DNA of 42,385 nucleotides from Myxococcota bacterium (GTDB taxonomy: Bacteria > Myxococcota_A > Polyangia > HGW-17). A program made the position numbers and the translations under genes. Shown here piece by piece: positions 27,364 to 35,784 of the stretch. The stretch covers positions 1 to 42,385 of the forward strand of contig JAHITJ010000063.1 in the NCBI GenBank assembly GCA_018817795.1, in the 5' to 3' direction. Every line of letters starts with the position of its first letter. Positions within the stretch are counted from its first letter, which is position 1. Under the pieces are notes generated by a model that was not told the DNA's origin, searched no databases, and was given only the letters and a program-made list of their open reading frames with translations.

Positions 27364-27455
27364 AACCACGGAACACACGGAGCACACTGAAAGGGAGGGC
27401 GTCAGACCTGTCAGACCCTTCAGACCCCTCCGTGTGCTCAGTGTATTCCGTGGTT
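27364..27455. repeat. Large inverted-repeat element, convergent gap 2
   Basis: The left arm AACCACGGAACACACGGAGC (27364-) pairs with a right arm ending TATTCCGTGGTT (to 27455). The loop holds a 9-bp tandem, TCAGACCTG/TCAGACCCT/TCAGACCCC (27402-27428). Purine-rich sequence precedes it and TTTCT follows. It lies between the stops of glgP and the convergent IMPase gene and could terminate both. Confidence 0.7.
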
Positions 27456-27477
27456 GTAAAAATCTTTCTGGAGGGGA

Positions 27478-28317
27478 TCAACGGGGATAGGAGCCGTCCT
27501 TCTCGTGGACAAAGACGTCGTGTTCGCGAATCACGTCGAGCATCTTTTCATGGGTGCCGGGGCGCCCCAGCAGGAGGCGTCCCGTGAAGGGGTCGAAGGG
27601 ACCGCCGTCGACGTCGGTGGCGACCGCACCGGTGCCGCGCGCGATGAGCACACCGGCGGCCAGATCCCAGGGGTGCAGGTTGACCTCCATGTAGCCGTCG
27701 ACCTGCCCGCGAGCGCAGATGCAGCAGTCCAGGGCGGCCGACCCCGTGCGTCGCAGGCCCTGGGTGCGCGTCATGAACGTGGCGATCATGGCCAGGTAGC
27801 GCTCCGGCCGCGTCGTGCGGTCATACCCGCAGCCGAACATCAACAGTGACGAGCCCAGGTCGTCGCGGGCGGCCAGCGGCGGCATCGGCGCACCGTTGAA
27901 GTGCGGCGCCTCGCCGGCGACGCGGGAGAACGTCCAGTCCAGGGCCGGCGCGTGGACCACGCCCACGGCCGCCTCGCCGTCGACCAGCAGCGCGATGGAC
28001 ACGCAGAAGAACGGCAGGCCGTGCGCGAAGTTGGTCGTGCCATCGAGGGGATCGACGCACCAGACACGATTCGCGTCGCCGGTGCGGCCCAGACCCTCGG
28101 TCTGGCCACCCTCCTCGGCCAGGATCGCATCGCCAGGGAAGTGCTCCGCCAGCCGGGTGCGCACCAGCGCCTCCGAACGACGGTCGTACGGAGTCACCAG
28201 ATCGATGGCACCCTTGTGCTCGACGGCCTCCGGTGCGACGCCCAGATGATGTCCCTCGAGGAGGATTTCGCCCGCCTCGCGGGCCATGTGCAGCGCAATC
28301 GTGAGTTCTTCGTACAT
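27478..28317 (-). CDS. Inositol monophosphatase family protein
   Basis: 279 aa from ATG at 28317; a frame to 28356 begins with TTG and is rejected. Neither has a strong ribosome site. Metal-ligand motifs of the Mg-dependent phosphatase fold are all present: LAEEGG (Glu68), WCVDPLDGTTNF (Asp89, Asp92) and HPWDLAAG (Asp218). Substrate may be inositol-1-phosphate, other sugar phosphates or PAP; the sequence does not separate SuhB-like from related enzymes. Acts in the cytosol. Upstream neighbour on the same strand is the receiver-like protein, about 100 bp away. Confidence 0.92.
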   Translation of the reverse strand: MYEELTIALHMAREAGEILLEGHHLGVAPEAVEHKGAIDLVTPYDRRSEALVRTRLAEHFPGDAILAEEGGQTEGLGRTGDANRVWCVDPLDGTTNFAHGLPFFCVSIALLVDGEAAVGVVHAPALDWTFSRVAGEAPHFNGAPMPPLAARDDLGSSLLMFGCGYDRTTRPERYLAMIATFMTRTQGLRRTGSAALDCCICARGQVDGYMEVNLHPWDLAAGVLIARGTGAVATDVDGGPFDPFTGRLLLGRPGTHEKMLDVIREHDVFVHEKDGSYPR

Positions 28318-28416
28318 GTCTTTGGCTTTCGTGGTTGGAGTCACAGCGCCGGTCAAGTTGGATGATCCGCACCAAGCATGGGTTCCAGACGGTATCCTCG
28401 AACCTGACCGGCTCTG

Positions 28417-29505
28417 TTACGCGGTCTTCAGCAGTTCGATCAACCTGCGCCGGGCGCCCTCAGGGTCGTCTGCGGAGATGACCCGGATGACCTCGGCCAA
28501 CTGCAGGTATCCGTGCACGCCCAGCCAGTTCGAGAAATGCCGGCGACCGGCGTGATACAGAAAGGACTCCACCGGCACCCACTCCAGGCAGGAGCGCAGG
28601 TCCGACAGGGTCCTGGCACGGGCGACCTCCTGGGAGTCCTGTCCGGGCATCCGGAAGATAAAGTCACCGAAGCCGAAGTGGTGCAGCAGGTGAGCCTGCA
28701 GCATCGACAGCAGGTGGGGCGAGGTCTTGTGCATGAAGGAGGCGCCCAGGTCCATGATCTCCTGCTCGCGGTGACTGCGTGCACTCATGATGACGACGGG
28801 AAACTCCGCCTGCATGCTGTTGCGCTTCTCCAGGAGGTGGATGCCCGCGTCGCTGTTGTTCTTGCCGTCCTTCGGGAAGCCCAACGCGGAGATAATCCCC
28901 ACCATGCGGTCCCCGAAGCGATCCATGTAGTCGACCGCCTGCTCGAAGGAGGAGGCCAGCAGGAGCACCGGCCGCTCGCTGGCGGCCTTCTCACGCAGGC
29001 TCTCGGGCGAGGACGAAGGCGGCAGCAGCGACAGCGTGCGCTCGGTCAACTCCCGCAGGATCAGCGGAATGAAGTACGAGGCAAAGTTGATCTCGTCCTC
29101 GACAAGCAACAAGAAGCGGCGGTGCTGCACCCGGTAGAGCTCCTCGGCGTTGAGCTGGTCTTCGATCAGGTCGACCACCGCGGCGGCCAGGCCGGGCTCG
29201 GAGTGCCAGCGGAAGTGATACGCCATGGCCCCCAGCGGCGTGGGCGCCGGCGTGCCGTTGAGCGGAAACGGCCCGTGCGAGATCACGGCCACGGCGCGGG
29301 CCCGGCTGGGCGCCCCCTCCAGCAGCTGGTTCGCGTCGTAGCCCGGCAGGTGGTGTCCCAGCACCAGGACATCGGCGCCCGCACCCAGCGGGTCGGTGGT
29401 GACGCGCTCCAGGGCGACGGCCCCGGCCATGTCCCGGAACCCTTCCTCAAAAAGTGCGTAGTCGTAGGCGCTGCCGTAGAAGGCAACTTTCCGGATAAGT
29501 TCCAT
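28417..29505 (-). CDS. Stand-alone double receiver-like protein (PEP-synthase-associated type)
   Basis: 362 aa. Residues ~5-115 look like a degenerate receiver fold and ~129-275 a second one (FLLLVEDEIN with Glu136-Asp137-Glu138, Lys260 in HKTSP). At the expected phospho-Asp site the sequence reads GIISALGFP, with Ala207 where Asp is usual, so phosphotransfer is unlikely. The C-terminal part (HHFGFGDFIFRMP...ESFLYHAGRRHFSNWLGVHGYLQLAEVI) matches the N-terminal module that in many bacteria precedes a PEP-synthase/pyruvate-phosphate-dikinase-type domain; here nothing catalytic follows. The ribosome site is GAGGGGG before the ATG. Role unknown; perhaps a partner of a separately encoded PEP-synthase-like enzyme. 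Confidence 0.78.
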   Translation of the reverse strand: MELIRKVAFYGSAYDYALFEEGFRDMAGAVALERVTTDPLGAGADVLVLGHHLPGYDANQLLEGAPSRARAVAVISHGPFPLNGTPAPTPLGAMAYHFRWHSEPGLAAAVVDLIEDQLNAEELYRVQHRRFLLLVEDEINFASYFIPLILRELTERTLSLLPPSSSPESLREKAASERPVLLLASSFEQAVDYMDRFGDRMVGIISALGFPKDGKNNSDAGIHLLEKRNSMQAEFPVVIMSARSHREQEIMDLGASFMHKTSPHLLSMLQAHLLHHFGFGDFIFRMPGQDSQEVARARTLSDLRSCLEWVPVESFLYHAGRRHFSNWLGVHGYLQLAEVIRVISADDPEGARRRLIELLKTA

Positions 29506-29558
29506 GATAACCCCCTCAAATGGGTTAAAAGATTTGTCGTGAAAATGAAAGGGAAAAA

Positions 29559-31526
29559 TTACATGTCACGCTTGTGACGGGCCATGGGCGGCTCGGGAGC
29601 GGGCACCGGCTGGGGGCCGCGGACGCGGGGGCCGGGGCCGGGCACGACCACGGGCATCATGCCCGGGACGACCATCGGGGGCACCACGATGACCGCAGGG
29701 CGCATGCCGTCACGACCACCCATGCACTCGGGGCTCATGTCGTGGGGGCCCTTGCAGCGGGGGCCCATGCCGTCACGGTCCATGCCGTCACGGTCCATGC
29801 CGTCACGATCGCCCATGCACTCGGGGCTCATGTCGTGGGGGCCCTTGCAGCGGGGACCCATGCCGTCACGGTCCATGTCCTCGGGACCCATACCGTCATG
29901 ACCCATGGGCATGCGGGGATCCACCACGGCGCCCGGCACACGCGGAACCATGACCATGGGGCGACGGGTACGGTACTTCGGCTGTTCCACCACGATCTTC
30001 ACTTCCACCTTCGGGCGGGCACGGCGAACGCGCTCGGCGATCCGCTTCTGGCGCTCGATGCGGGCGGGATCGGCCGGGGCGTACGGACGGGCGGCGTGCC
30101 AGTTCGGCGTCATGGGACGAATGACGATCTCCTTGCGGGCCGGGCCACGGTACTGACGCGGCTGATACTTCACCGGTGCGATGAACTTCGGCTTCACGAC
30201 TCTGGGCTTGATGACCTTCACGGGCATCTTGCCATAGAAGGCGGGCAGCTCGATCTTGGCCTTCACGGCATACTGGCGGCCGCGGGGATGGTGACGCAGG
30301 TAGACTTCGCGCATGCGCTTGTCGCGCTGGTACCGGTTGCGCAGGCGATCGATTTTGTTCTCGTCGTACTCGTCGACCCACTCGGTCTGGGTCTTGGCCA
30401 CGGCCATGATCTTGGCCTGGGCCTCGGACGGCTTGATCACGCCGGCGGCGACCAGGGCCCGGAGGCGGCGAAGCATGTAGGTGTTGGCGGTCATCATGGC
30501 CATGAGGCGCTGATTCTCGCGGTTGGCCAGCGTGTTCTCGTCGAGGATCTCGACCAGCGGAGCTGCCTCGGTGTCATAAGCCTTCAGGTCATCGCTGGAG
30601 GCTGCGGACTCGGTCTTCTTCACGAGCTCGGCCGACTTGGCTTCCATCTCGGCGATGTTCTTCTCGAGGGTCTCCATCTGCTTCTTCAGGAGTTCGAGGC
30701 GCTCGCTGGTGGCCGTGGTCAGAATGGCGATCTTCTCCTGGGCGGCCTTGTTCTCGGCCTCATACCACTTCGCCCAGTCTTCCTTTTCGGCGTCATAGGC
30801 GACCACGCCGGCCGCCTTGGAGGTTGTGCCGTCCAGGGAAATCACGACGGCCTTGCCGCCGGCGACTTCCATCAGGTCGCCGCCCTCCTGGGAGGAGACC
30901 TGAACGGTGCCCTCTTCCACGCCCAGCTTCACGGTGCCGGTGTCGGCGACGCCGACGTCGAATTCCGTGCCCAGGACGGACAGGATCGCGGCAGGCGTGT
31001 AGACCATGAACACGGACTGGTTCTCGCCGCGAGGCTCGACCATCAGGTTCGAGGTGCCGTTGAGCAGCGTGATCGACGGACTGGAGTTGGCCACGTCGGC
31101 GCCGGGATTGATCACGGCTTCGGCGCCGGAACCCAGCGAAACGATGGAGTCGTCCCACATCCGCAGCTTGAGCATGCCGTCGTCTCCGGACACGCGGACG
31201 TGATCGCCCACCGACAACTGGGCGTTGACGGCCAGCGCCACGAAGGCGTCGGAGCCGGCAGGCTTCACTTCGACGGTGCCGGCGACTTCGGTCGCCACTG
31301 CCTCAACGGGCAGTTTGTCCTCTTCGGCCACGACCGGGGTCTCGACCTTGGGCTCTTCGACCTTGGGCTCTTCGACCTTGGGCTCTTCAACCTTCGGCTG
31401 TTCGGCCATGGCGACTTCGGTCATGTCGCCGGGAGCCGGCACCGGAGCCGGAGCTTCGTCCTTTTTCTTACCGCCGCATCCCAGAACCATCAGGGAGCAA
31501 ACCAAAAAAGCAGTCTTGCGTAACAT
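29559..31526 (-). CDS. FecR-domain lipoprotein with coiled coil and Met/Cys-rich tail
   Basis: 655 aa from ATG at 31526, preceded by GGAGGT. Signal peptide with lipobox VLGC, then a Pro/Glu linker with four KVEEP-type repeats. A FecR-type domain (~80-225; VGDHVRVSGDDGMLKLRMWD, AAILSVLGTEFDVGV) is followed by a helical region (~245-340, coiled-coil-like), a second helical segment, and a basic Pro/Arg-rich stretch. The tail (~545-625) repeats DRDGM, GPRCKGPHDM and SPECMG as a 31-residue duplication (93-bp period in the DNA). FecR domains occur in signalling and in surface or polysaccharide-related proteins. No sigma factor gene is adjacent. Envelope location predicted; function not known. Confidence 0.85.
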   Translation of the reverse strand: MLRKTAFLVCSLMVLGCGGKKKDEAPAPVPAPGDMTEVAMAEQPKVEEPKVEEPKVEEPKVETPVVAEEDKLPVEAVATEVAGTVEVKPAGSDAFVALAVNAQLSVGDHVRVSGDDGMLKLRMWDDSIVSLGSGAEAVINPGADVANSSPSITLLNGTSNLMVEPRGENQSVFMVYTPAAILSVLGTEFDVGVADTGTVKLGVEEGTVQVSSQEGGDLMEVAGGKAVVISLDGTTSKAAGVVAYDAEKEDWAKWYEAENKAAQEKIAILTTATSERLELLKKQMETLEKNIAEMEAKSAELVKKTESAASSDDLKAYDTEAAPLVEILDENTLANRENQRLMAMMTANTYMLRRLRALVAAGVIKPSEAQAKIMAVAKTQTEWVDEYDENKIDRLRNRYQRDKRMREVYLRHHPRGRQYAVKAKIELPAFYGKMPVKVIKPRVVKPKFIAPVKYQPRQYRGPARKEIVIRPMTPNWHAARPYAPADPARIERQKRIAERVRRARPKVEVKIVVEQPKYRTRRPMVMVPRVPGAVVDPRMPMGHDGMGPEDMDRDGMGPRCKGPHDMSPECMGDRDGMDRDGMDRDGMGPRCKGPHDMSPECMGGRDGMRPAVIVVPPMVVPGMMPVVVPGPGPRVRGPQPVPAPEPPMARHKRDM

Positions 31527-31650
31527 TGTACCTACCTCCAAAAAAATATTGTGCGGCTATAACGGTCACATGAACCGCCGGGCAACCCGCACTCGTCCCA
31601 CAGACTGACTGGATTGTATGCATGCACCGATGGTTTTCAAGACAATTCTT

Positions 31651-32706
31651 TTAGAGGTGCTGGCCAAACAACATTAATTGATTCTGTATTTCGTGGACGC
31701 TCACCGGCAGCGTAATGTGGAGTTCGTTGAGGCTCCCGCAGCCGAAGTGGGCTCTCTTGAAAAATACATCGTCAAGTTGCCACGCATTGATGTTCTTCTT
31801 TAAAAATTCTTTCAATACCGGGATCGCTTCGACACAGTTCCCTTTCAGCAATATGTCTGCCTGCAGGAGAAGGCCGTCGGGGTTCCACTCACCCGCAACC
31901 AGAATCGAGCGGATCTGGACCGATGGAGACAGGCGAAGCGGCGTCCGCGGGGTGAACACCCCCAGCAAATGCGCCCAGGACTGCAGCTTGACGAAGTGGG
32001 TGCGGCACCGGACCGCATCGCAGACGTTCTGCAATTGCTGTGTGCGCTCCACCAGGCCGACCGTGGAGGACAGGTCGGCCTTCCATGCCCCCACCACCAG
32101 GTGCGGCTCGTGCTGCATGGGAAAATAGAGAAGGTACTGGCCAACCTGAATGTTCGAGGTGCCCTGTCTCGACTGCCAGAAGCGACGCAGCAGATCCATC
32201 CGCCCCTCGCGACCGCGCAGCAGGAACACATGGGGCACGAAGGCGAACTGCAGGCTGCGGCCAGTCCAGGAGACCGGCGAGCGCGAGGGCTCCAGTCCGA
32301 TCCCGAGCAACTCGAAACCGTCGGCGTCGATCTGGAGCACGTCCAGGTGCCGGCGCACCACAGGGTTGTTCACCAGGAACCAGAACGAGCGCGTCCAGGC
32401 GAACTTGCGCAGCGCACCCAGGTCCAGCGCCAGCGCCAAGGGAAAGCCGCCCGGTATCCACTCAAGCACCTGGATCAACTGGCGGGAGCGCGGCATCGTG
32501 GCGCGGGAGATCTCCTCGCGCACGGGTATTTCGGCCGGTCGCGACTGGAGCGGCGTGGTGATGCTCTCGGGGTTGTTGGATGCGTCCGGACGGCTGGGCC
32601 ACCAGACCAGCAGGATCAGGCCAGTGAAGCCCACTGCCATGATCCCGACGAAGACCAGCCGGATCCCGCTCCTGCCGGTCGATCCGGCATGGAGTTGACT
32701 AGTCAT
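31651..32706 (-). CDS. Membrane-anchored protein of unknown function, coupled to lepA
   Basis: 351 aa with a single N-terminal TM (~15-36) and a large periplasmic portion (~37-351), so predicted type II anchored. The soluble part alternates strands and helices and contains segments like [27 protein letters not shown] and [13 protein letters not shown] see some likeness to DUF3352-type proteins but not enough to call it. Its ATG overlaps the lepA stop by 8 bp, so translation is probably coupled. lepA is the upstream gene on the same strand. Confidence 0.75.
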   Translation of the reverse strand: MTSQLHAGSTGRSGIRLVFVGIMAVGFTGLILLVWWPSRPDASNNPESITTPLQSRPAEIPVREEISRATMPRSRQLIQVLEWIPGGFPLALALDLGALRKFAWTRSFWFLVNNPVVRRHLDVLQIDADGFELLGIGLEPSRSPVSWTGRSLQFAFVPHVFLLRGREGRMDLLRRFWQSRQGTSNIQVGQYLLYFPMQHEPHLVVGAWKADLSSTVGLVERTQQLQNVCDAVRCRTHFVKLQSWAHLLGVFTPRTPLRLSPSVQIRSILVAGEWNPDGLLLQADILLKGNCVEAIPVLKEFLKKNINAWQLDDVFFKRAHFGCGSLNELHITLPVSVHEIQNQLMLFGQHL

Positions 32707-34501
32707 CCGTATCCACTTTGAGCACGGCCAGGAAGGCTTCCTGCGGGATCTCCACCGCGCCCACCATCTTCATGCGCTTCTTGCCCTTCTTCTGCTTCTC
32801 GAGGAGCTTGCGCTTGCGGCTGATGTCACCACCGTAGCACTTGGCCATGACATTCTTGCGGAAGGCCTTCACGTTCACCCGCGCGATGACGCGGGTGCCC
32901 ACGGCCGCCTGGATCGCCACGTCGTACTGCTGCCGGTCGATGAACTCCTTCATCTTCTGGATCAACGCCAGTCCGCGGGTATGGGAGCGGGACTTGTGCA
33001 CGACGACCGAGAGCGCATCGACGGGATCCCCATTGAGCAGGATGTCGACCTTCACGAGATCGGCGGCTGTCATGCCGTCCTCCTCGTAGTCCATCGAGGC
33101 ATATCCCTTGGTGTTGCTCTTGAGCTTGTCGTAGAAGTCGAACACCACCTCGGCCAGCGGCAGGCGGTACGTGATGATCACACGGCTGTGGGAGTGGTAG
33201 TCCATGGACACCTGCTCGCCCCGCCGGTCCAGCGACAACTTCATGACCGCCCCGATGTACTCCTCGGGCACATGGATGGCGGTCTTGATGTAGGGCTCGA
33301 GAATATCCTGGATGTCGTTGGCCGACGGCATCTTCGCGGGATTGTCGATCCAGACCTCGGTGCCGTCCTTCTTGATGACCTTGTACGTGACCGTGGGCGC
33401 GGTCGTGATCAGATCCAGATCATACTCGCGCTCGAGGCGCTCCTGGATGACCTCCATGTGCAGCAGTCCCAGGTAGCCGCAGCGGAAGCCGTACCCCAGG
33501 GCCAGGGACGTCTCGGGCTCGAACGTGAACGAGTTGTCGTTCAGGCGGAGCTTGTCCAGGGCGTCCTTGAGTTGATCGTAGTCCGCGTTCTCCGTGGGGT
33601 ACAGACCCGCGAAAACCATCGGCTTGGCGTCGCGAAAACCATCGTACAGATGATCGGTGGGCCGGTCCGCGCCGGTGATCGTATCGCCGATGCGGATGTC
33701 GTGCACGGACTTGACGCCCGCGACCACGAAGCCGACCTCGCCCGCGTTCAGGCAGGCGACCTCGAGGGGCTCGGGGGCGAACACGCCCACCTTGTCCACG
33801 TCGAAGACCTTGTTCGTGTTGACGAAGCGGATGCGGTCCCCGCGCCGGATCGAGCCGTCACCGATGCGCACCAGGGCGATGGTCCCGACATAGGTGTCGT
33901 ACCACGAGTCGAAGATGAGCGCGCGCAGCGGGCCGTCCGGATTGCCCTTTGGTGCAGGCACCTTCAGGATGATCTGCTCGAGCACGTCGGCGATGCCCAC
34001 GCCCTCCTTGGCGGAGATCCGTGGCGCATCCGTGGCGGCGATCCCGATGATGTCCTCGATCTCCTCGGCCACGGACTCCGGATCCGACGAGGGGAGATCG
34101 ATCTTGTTGAGCACGGGCACGATCTCGAGGTTCTGATCGAGCGCGAGGTACACGTTGGCCAGCGTCTGGGCCTCGACCCCCTGCGTGGCGTCGACCACCA
34201 GGAGCGCGCCCTCGCAGGCGCCCAGGCTCTTGCTGACCTCGTAGTGGAAGTCCACGTGTCCCGGCGTGTCGATCAGGTTGAGTTGATACTCCTCACCCTC
34301 GTACACGTAATGCAGCCGCACGCTCTGGGCCTTGATGGTGATCCCGCGTTCCCGCTCGATGTCCATCTTGTCCAGATACTGGGCGCGCATCTCCCGCTGC
34401 TGCAGCGCGCCGGTGAGCTCGAGGATGCGATCCGCAAGCGTGCTCTTACCGTGGTCGATATGTGCGATGATGCTGAAATTCCTGATAAATCTTTGGTCCA
34501 T
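32699..34501 (-). CDS. lepA: Elongation factor 4 (LepA), translational GTPase
   Basis: 600 aa, normal length. A GTPase domain with AHIDHGKST (G1), DTPGH (G3) and NKID (G4) is followed by domain II, then the LepA-specific C-terminal domain ending [34 protein letters not shown]-type sequence (KCYGGD and RKRKLLEKQ are diagnostic). It back-translocates or remodels stalled ribosomes and is membrane-associated when inactive. GGAGTG precedes the ATG. It is divergent from trpS and overlaps the next gene downstream by 8 bp. Confidence 0.97.
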   Translation of the reverse strand: MDQRFIRNFSIIAHIDHGKSTLADRILELTGALQQREMRAQYLDKMDIERERGITIKAQSVRLHYVYEGEEYQLNLIDTPGHVDFHYEVSKSLGACEGALLVVDATQGVEAQTLANVYLALDQNLEIVPVLNKIDLPSSDPESVAEEIEDIIGIAATDAPRISAKEGVGIADVLEQIILKVPAPKGNPDGPLRALIFDSWYDTYVGTIALVRIGDGSIRRGDRIRFVNTNKVFDVDKVGVFAPEPLEVACLNAGEVGFVVAGVKSVHDIRIGDTITGADRPTDHLYDGFRDAKPMVFAGLYPTENADYDQLKDALDKLRLNDNSFTFEPETSLALGYGFRCGYLGLLHMEVIQERLEREYDLDLITTAPTVTYKVIKKDGTEVWIDNPAKMPSANDIQDILEPYIKTAIHVPEEYIGAVMKLSLDRRGEQVSMDYHSHSRVIITYRLPLAEVVFDFYDKLKSNTKGYASMDYEEDGMTAADLVKVDILLNGDPVDALSVVVHKSRSHTRGLALIQKMKEFIDRQQYDVAIQAAVGTRVIARVNVKAFRKNVMAKCYGGDISRKRKLLEKQKKGKKRMKMVGAVEIPQEAFLAVLKVDTDD

Positions 34502-34544
34502 TTACACTCCAAACCCCCGACATACATTTTGGAAAACCCCGGTC

Positions 34545-34573
34545 TTGTCAATGTTTTTTTACGGGTGTAGATT
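34545..34573 (+). promoter_or_regulatory. Possible trpS promoter, -35 shared back-to-back with lepA
   Basis: TTGTCA (34545-34550), a 17-bp spacer and TAGATT (34568-34573) give a fair promoter for trpS. On the other strand a perfect TTGACA (34551-34546) overlaps it, pointing at lepA, although its -10 is not obvious. A short poly-T run (34554-34560) lies between. Modest confidence. Confidence 0.4.
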
Positions 34574-34645
34574 TCCACCTCCCGGAAACGGCCCGTGGTA
34601 TCCGACCGCGGCCCCGTTTTCCGCACGTTCCAAAGGAGTCTGACC

Positions 34646-35623
34646 ATGCGATCCCTGTCCGGCGTCAAGCCCACCGGCACCCTCCACATCGGCAACTACT
34701 TCGGCGCGATCCGCCAGTTCGTCCAGTTGCAGGAAAAGTACGACTGCTTCTATTTCATCGCTGACTACCACGCGCTCAACGCGCACCCTGAGCCATCCCA
34801 GCTGGCCGCGCACACGTGGGACATCGTCACGGCATACATGGCCCTGGGCCTCGATCCGGGCAAGAGCACCATCTTCCTCCAGAGTCAGGTGCCCGAGGTG
34901 GCTGAACTGACGCTGCTGCTGTTCAACCACATGCCCATGGGCCTGCTGCAGCGCGCCCACGCCTACAAGGACGCCCTGGCCAAGGATCTCCAGCCCAACT
35001 GCGGGCTGTTCATCTATCCGGCCCTGATGGCCGCGGACATCCTGCTGTACGACTCCAACGTCGTGCCCGTGGGACAGGACCAGAAGCAGCACCTGGAGAT
35101 CACCCGCGACGTCGCGATGACGTTCAACCATGTCTTCAACGAAGAACTGTTCGTCGTGCCCGAGCCGCTGATCCTGGAGAGCGTGGCCGTGGTCCCGGGC
35201 ACCGACGGGCGCAAGATGAGCAAGTCCTACGGCAACGTCATCGACCCGTTCGCGCCCGAGAAGGCCCTCAAGAAGCAGGTCATGAACATCGTCACCGACT
35301 CGACCCCCCTCGAGGAGCCCAAGAACCCCGACACCTGCAACGTGTTCCAGTTGTACAAGCTCGTGGCCACCGCCGACGAGCAGGCGGAGATGAAGAAGAA
35401 CTATCTCGCCGGCAACTACGGCTTCGGCCACGCCAAGATCGCCCTGTACGAGCGGCTGCTGCGCTTCTTCACGCCCATGCGGGCCGAGCGCGACGCCCTG
35501 CTGCAGGACCGGGAGCTGGTCGAGCGGGCGCTCTCCCACGGCGCCGCCCGCGCCCGCGAGGTCGCCATCACCAAGATGAAGCGCCTGAAGAAAGCCATGG
35601 GGCTTGTCGGCGGAATTTACTGA
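34646..35623 (+). CDS. trpS: Tryptophanyl-tRNA synthetase
   Basis: 325 aa from ATG 34646 (AAAGGAG just ahead); the frame reads back to GTG 34595 but that has no ribosome site. Class I signatures are TLHIGNYFGA (HIGH-type) near residue 13-22 and RKMSKSYGN (KMSKS loop) about residue 191-199. Charges tRNA-Trp in the cytoplasm; essential housekeeping. It is followed after 161 bp by the gene at 35785 on the same strand. Confidence 0.97.
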   Translation: MRSLSGVKPTGTLHIGNYFGAIRQFVQLQEKYDCFYFIADYHALNAHPEPSQLAAHTWDIVTAYMALGLDPGKSTIFLQSQVPEVAELTLLLFNHMPMGLLQRAHAYKDALAKDLQPNCGLFIYPALMAADILLYDSNVVPVGQDQKQHLEITRDVAMTFNHVFNEELFVVPEPLILESVAVVPGTDGRKMSKSYGNVIDPFAPEKALKKQVMNIVTDSTPLEEPKNPDTCNVFQLYKLVATADEQAEMKKNYLAGNYGFGHAKIALYERLLRFFTPMRAERDALLQDRELVERALSHGAARAREVAITKMKRLKKAMGLVGGIY

Positions 35624-35784
35624 ATCATTTCAGAAACCCGCATCCCTTCAGGATATTTTTGATCTCGATTTTTTCCCATTGACAACCTCCGAATTCGGCG
35701 CAAACTCCGCCCAGGGTCTTGCCTTTCATCAAACTACCGGGCAACCCGTGAAATTTTATTTGGGTGTACGAAAGGAGTTTTCAC

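Noticed and set aside
28318-28356. Extended start for the inositol monophosphatase gene
   Set aside because: Would begin with TTG and adds a non-family leader without ribosome site.
29574-31523. Plus-strand frame (649 aa) over the FecR lipoprotein
   Set aside because: His/Gly/Leu-rich antisense product of repeats; the minus-strand gene has a lipobox, ribosome site and FecR domain.
35679-35707. Promoter for the 622-aa lipoprotein gene
   Set aside because: TTGACA is present but no -10 lies at a usable distance.
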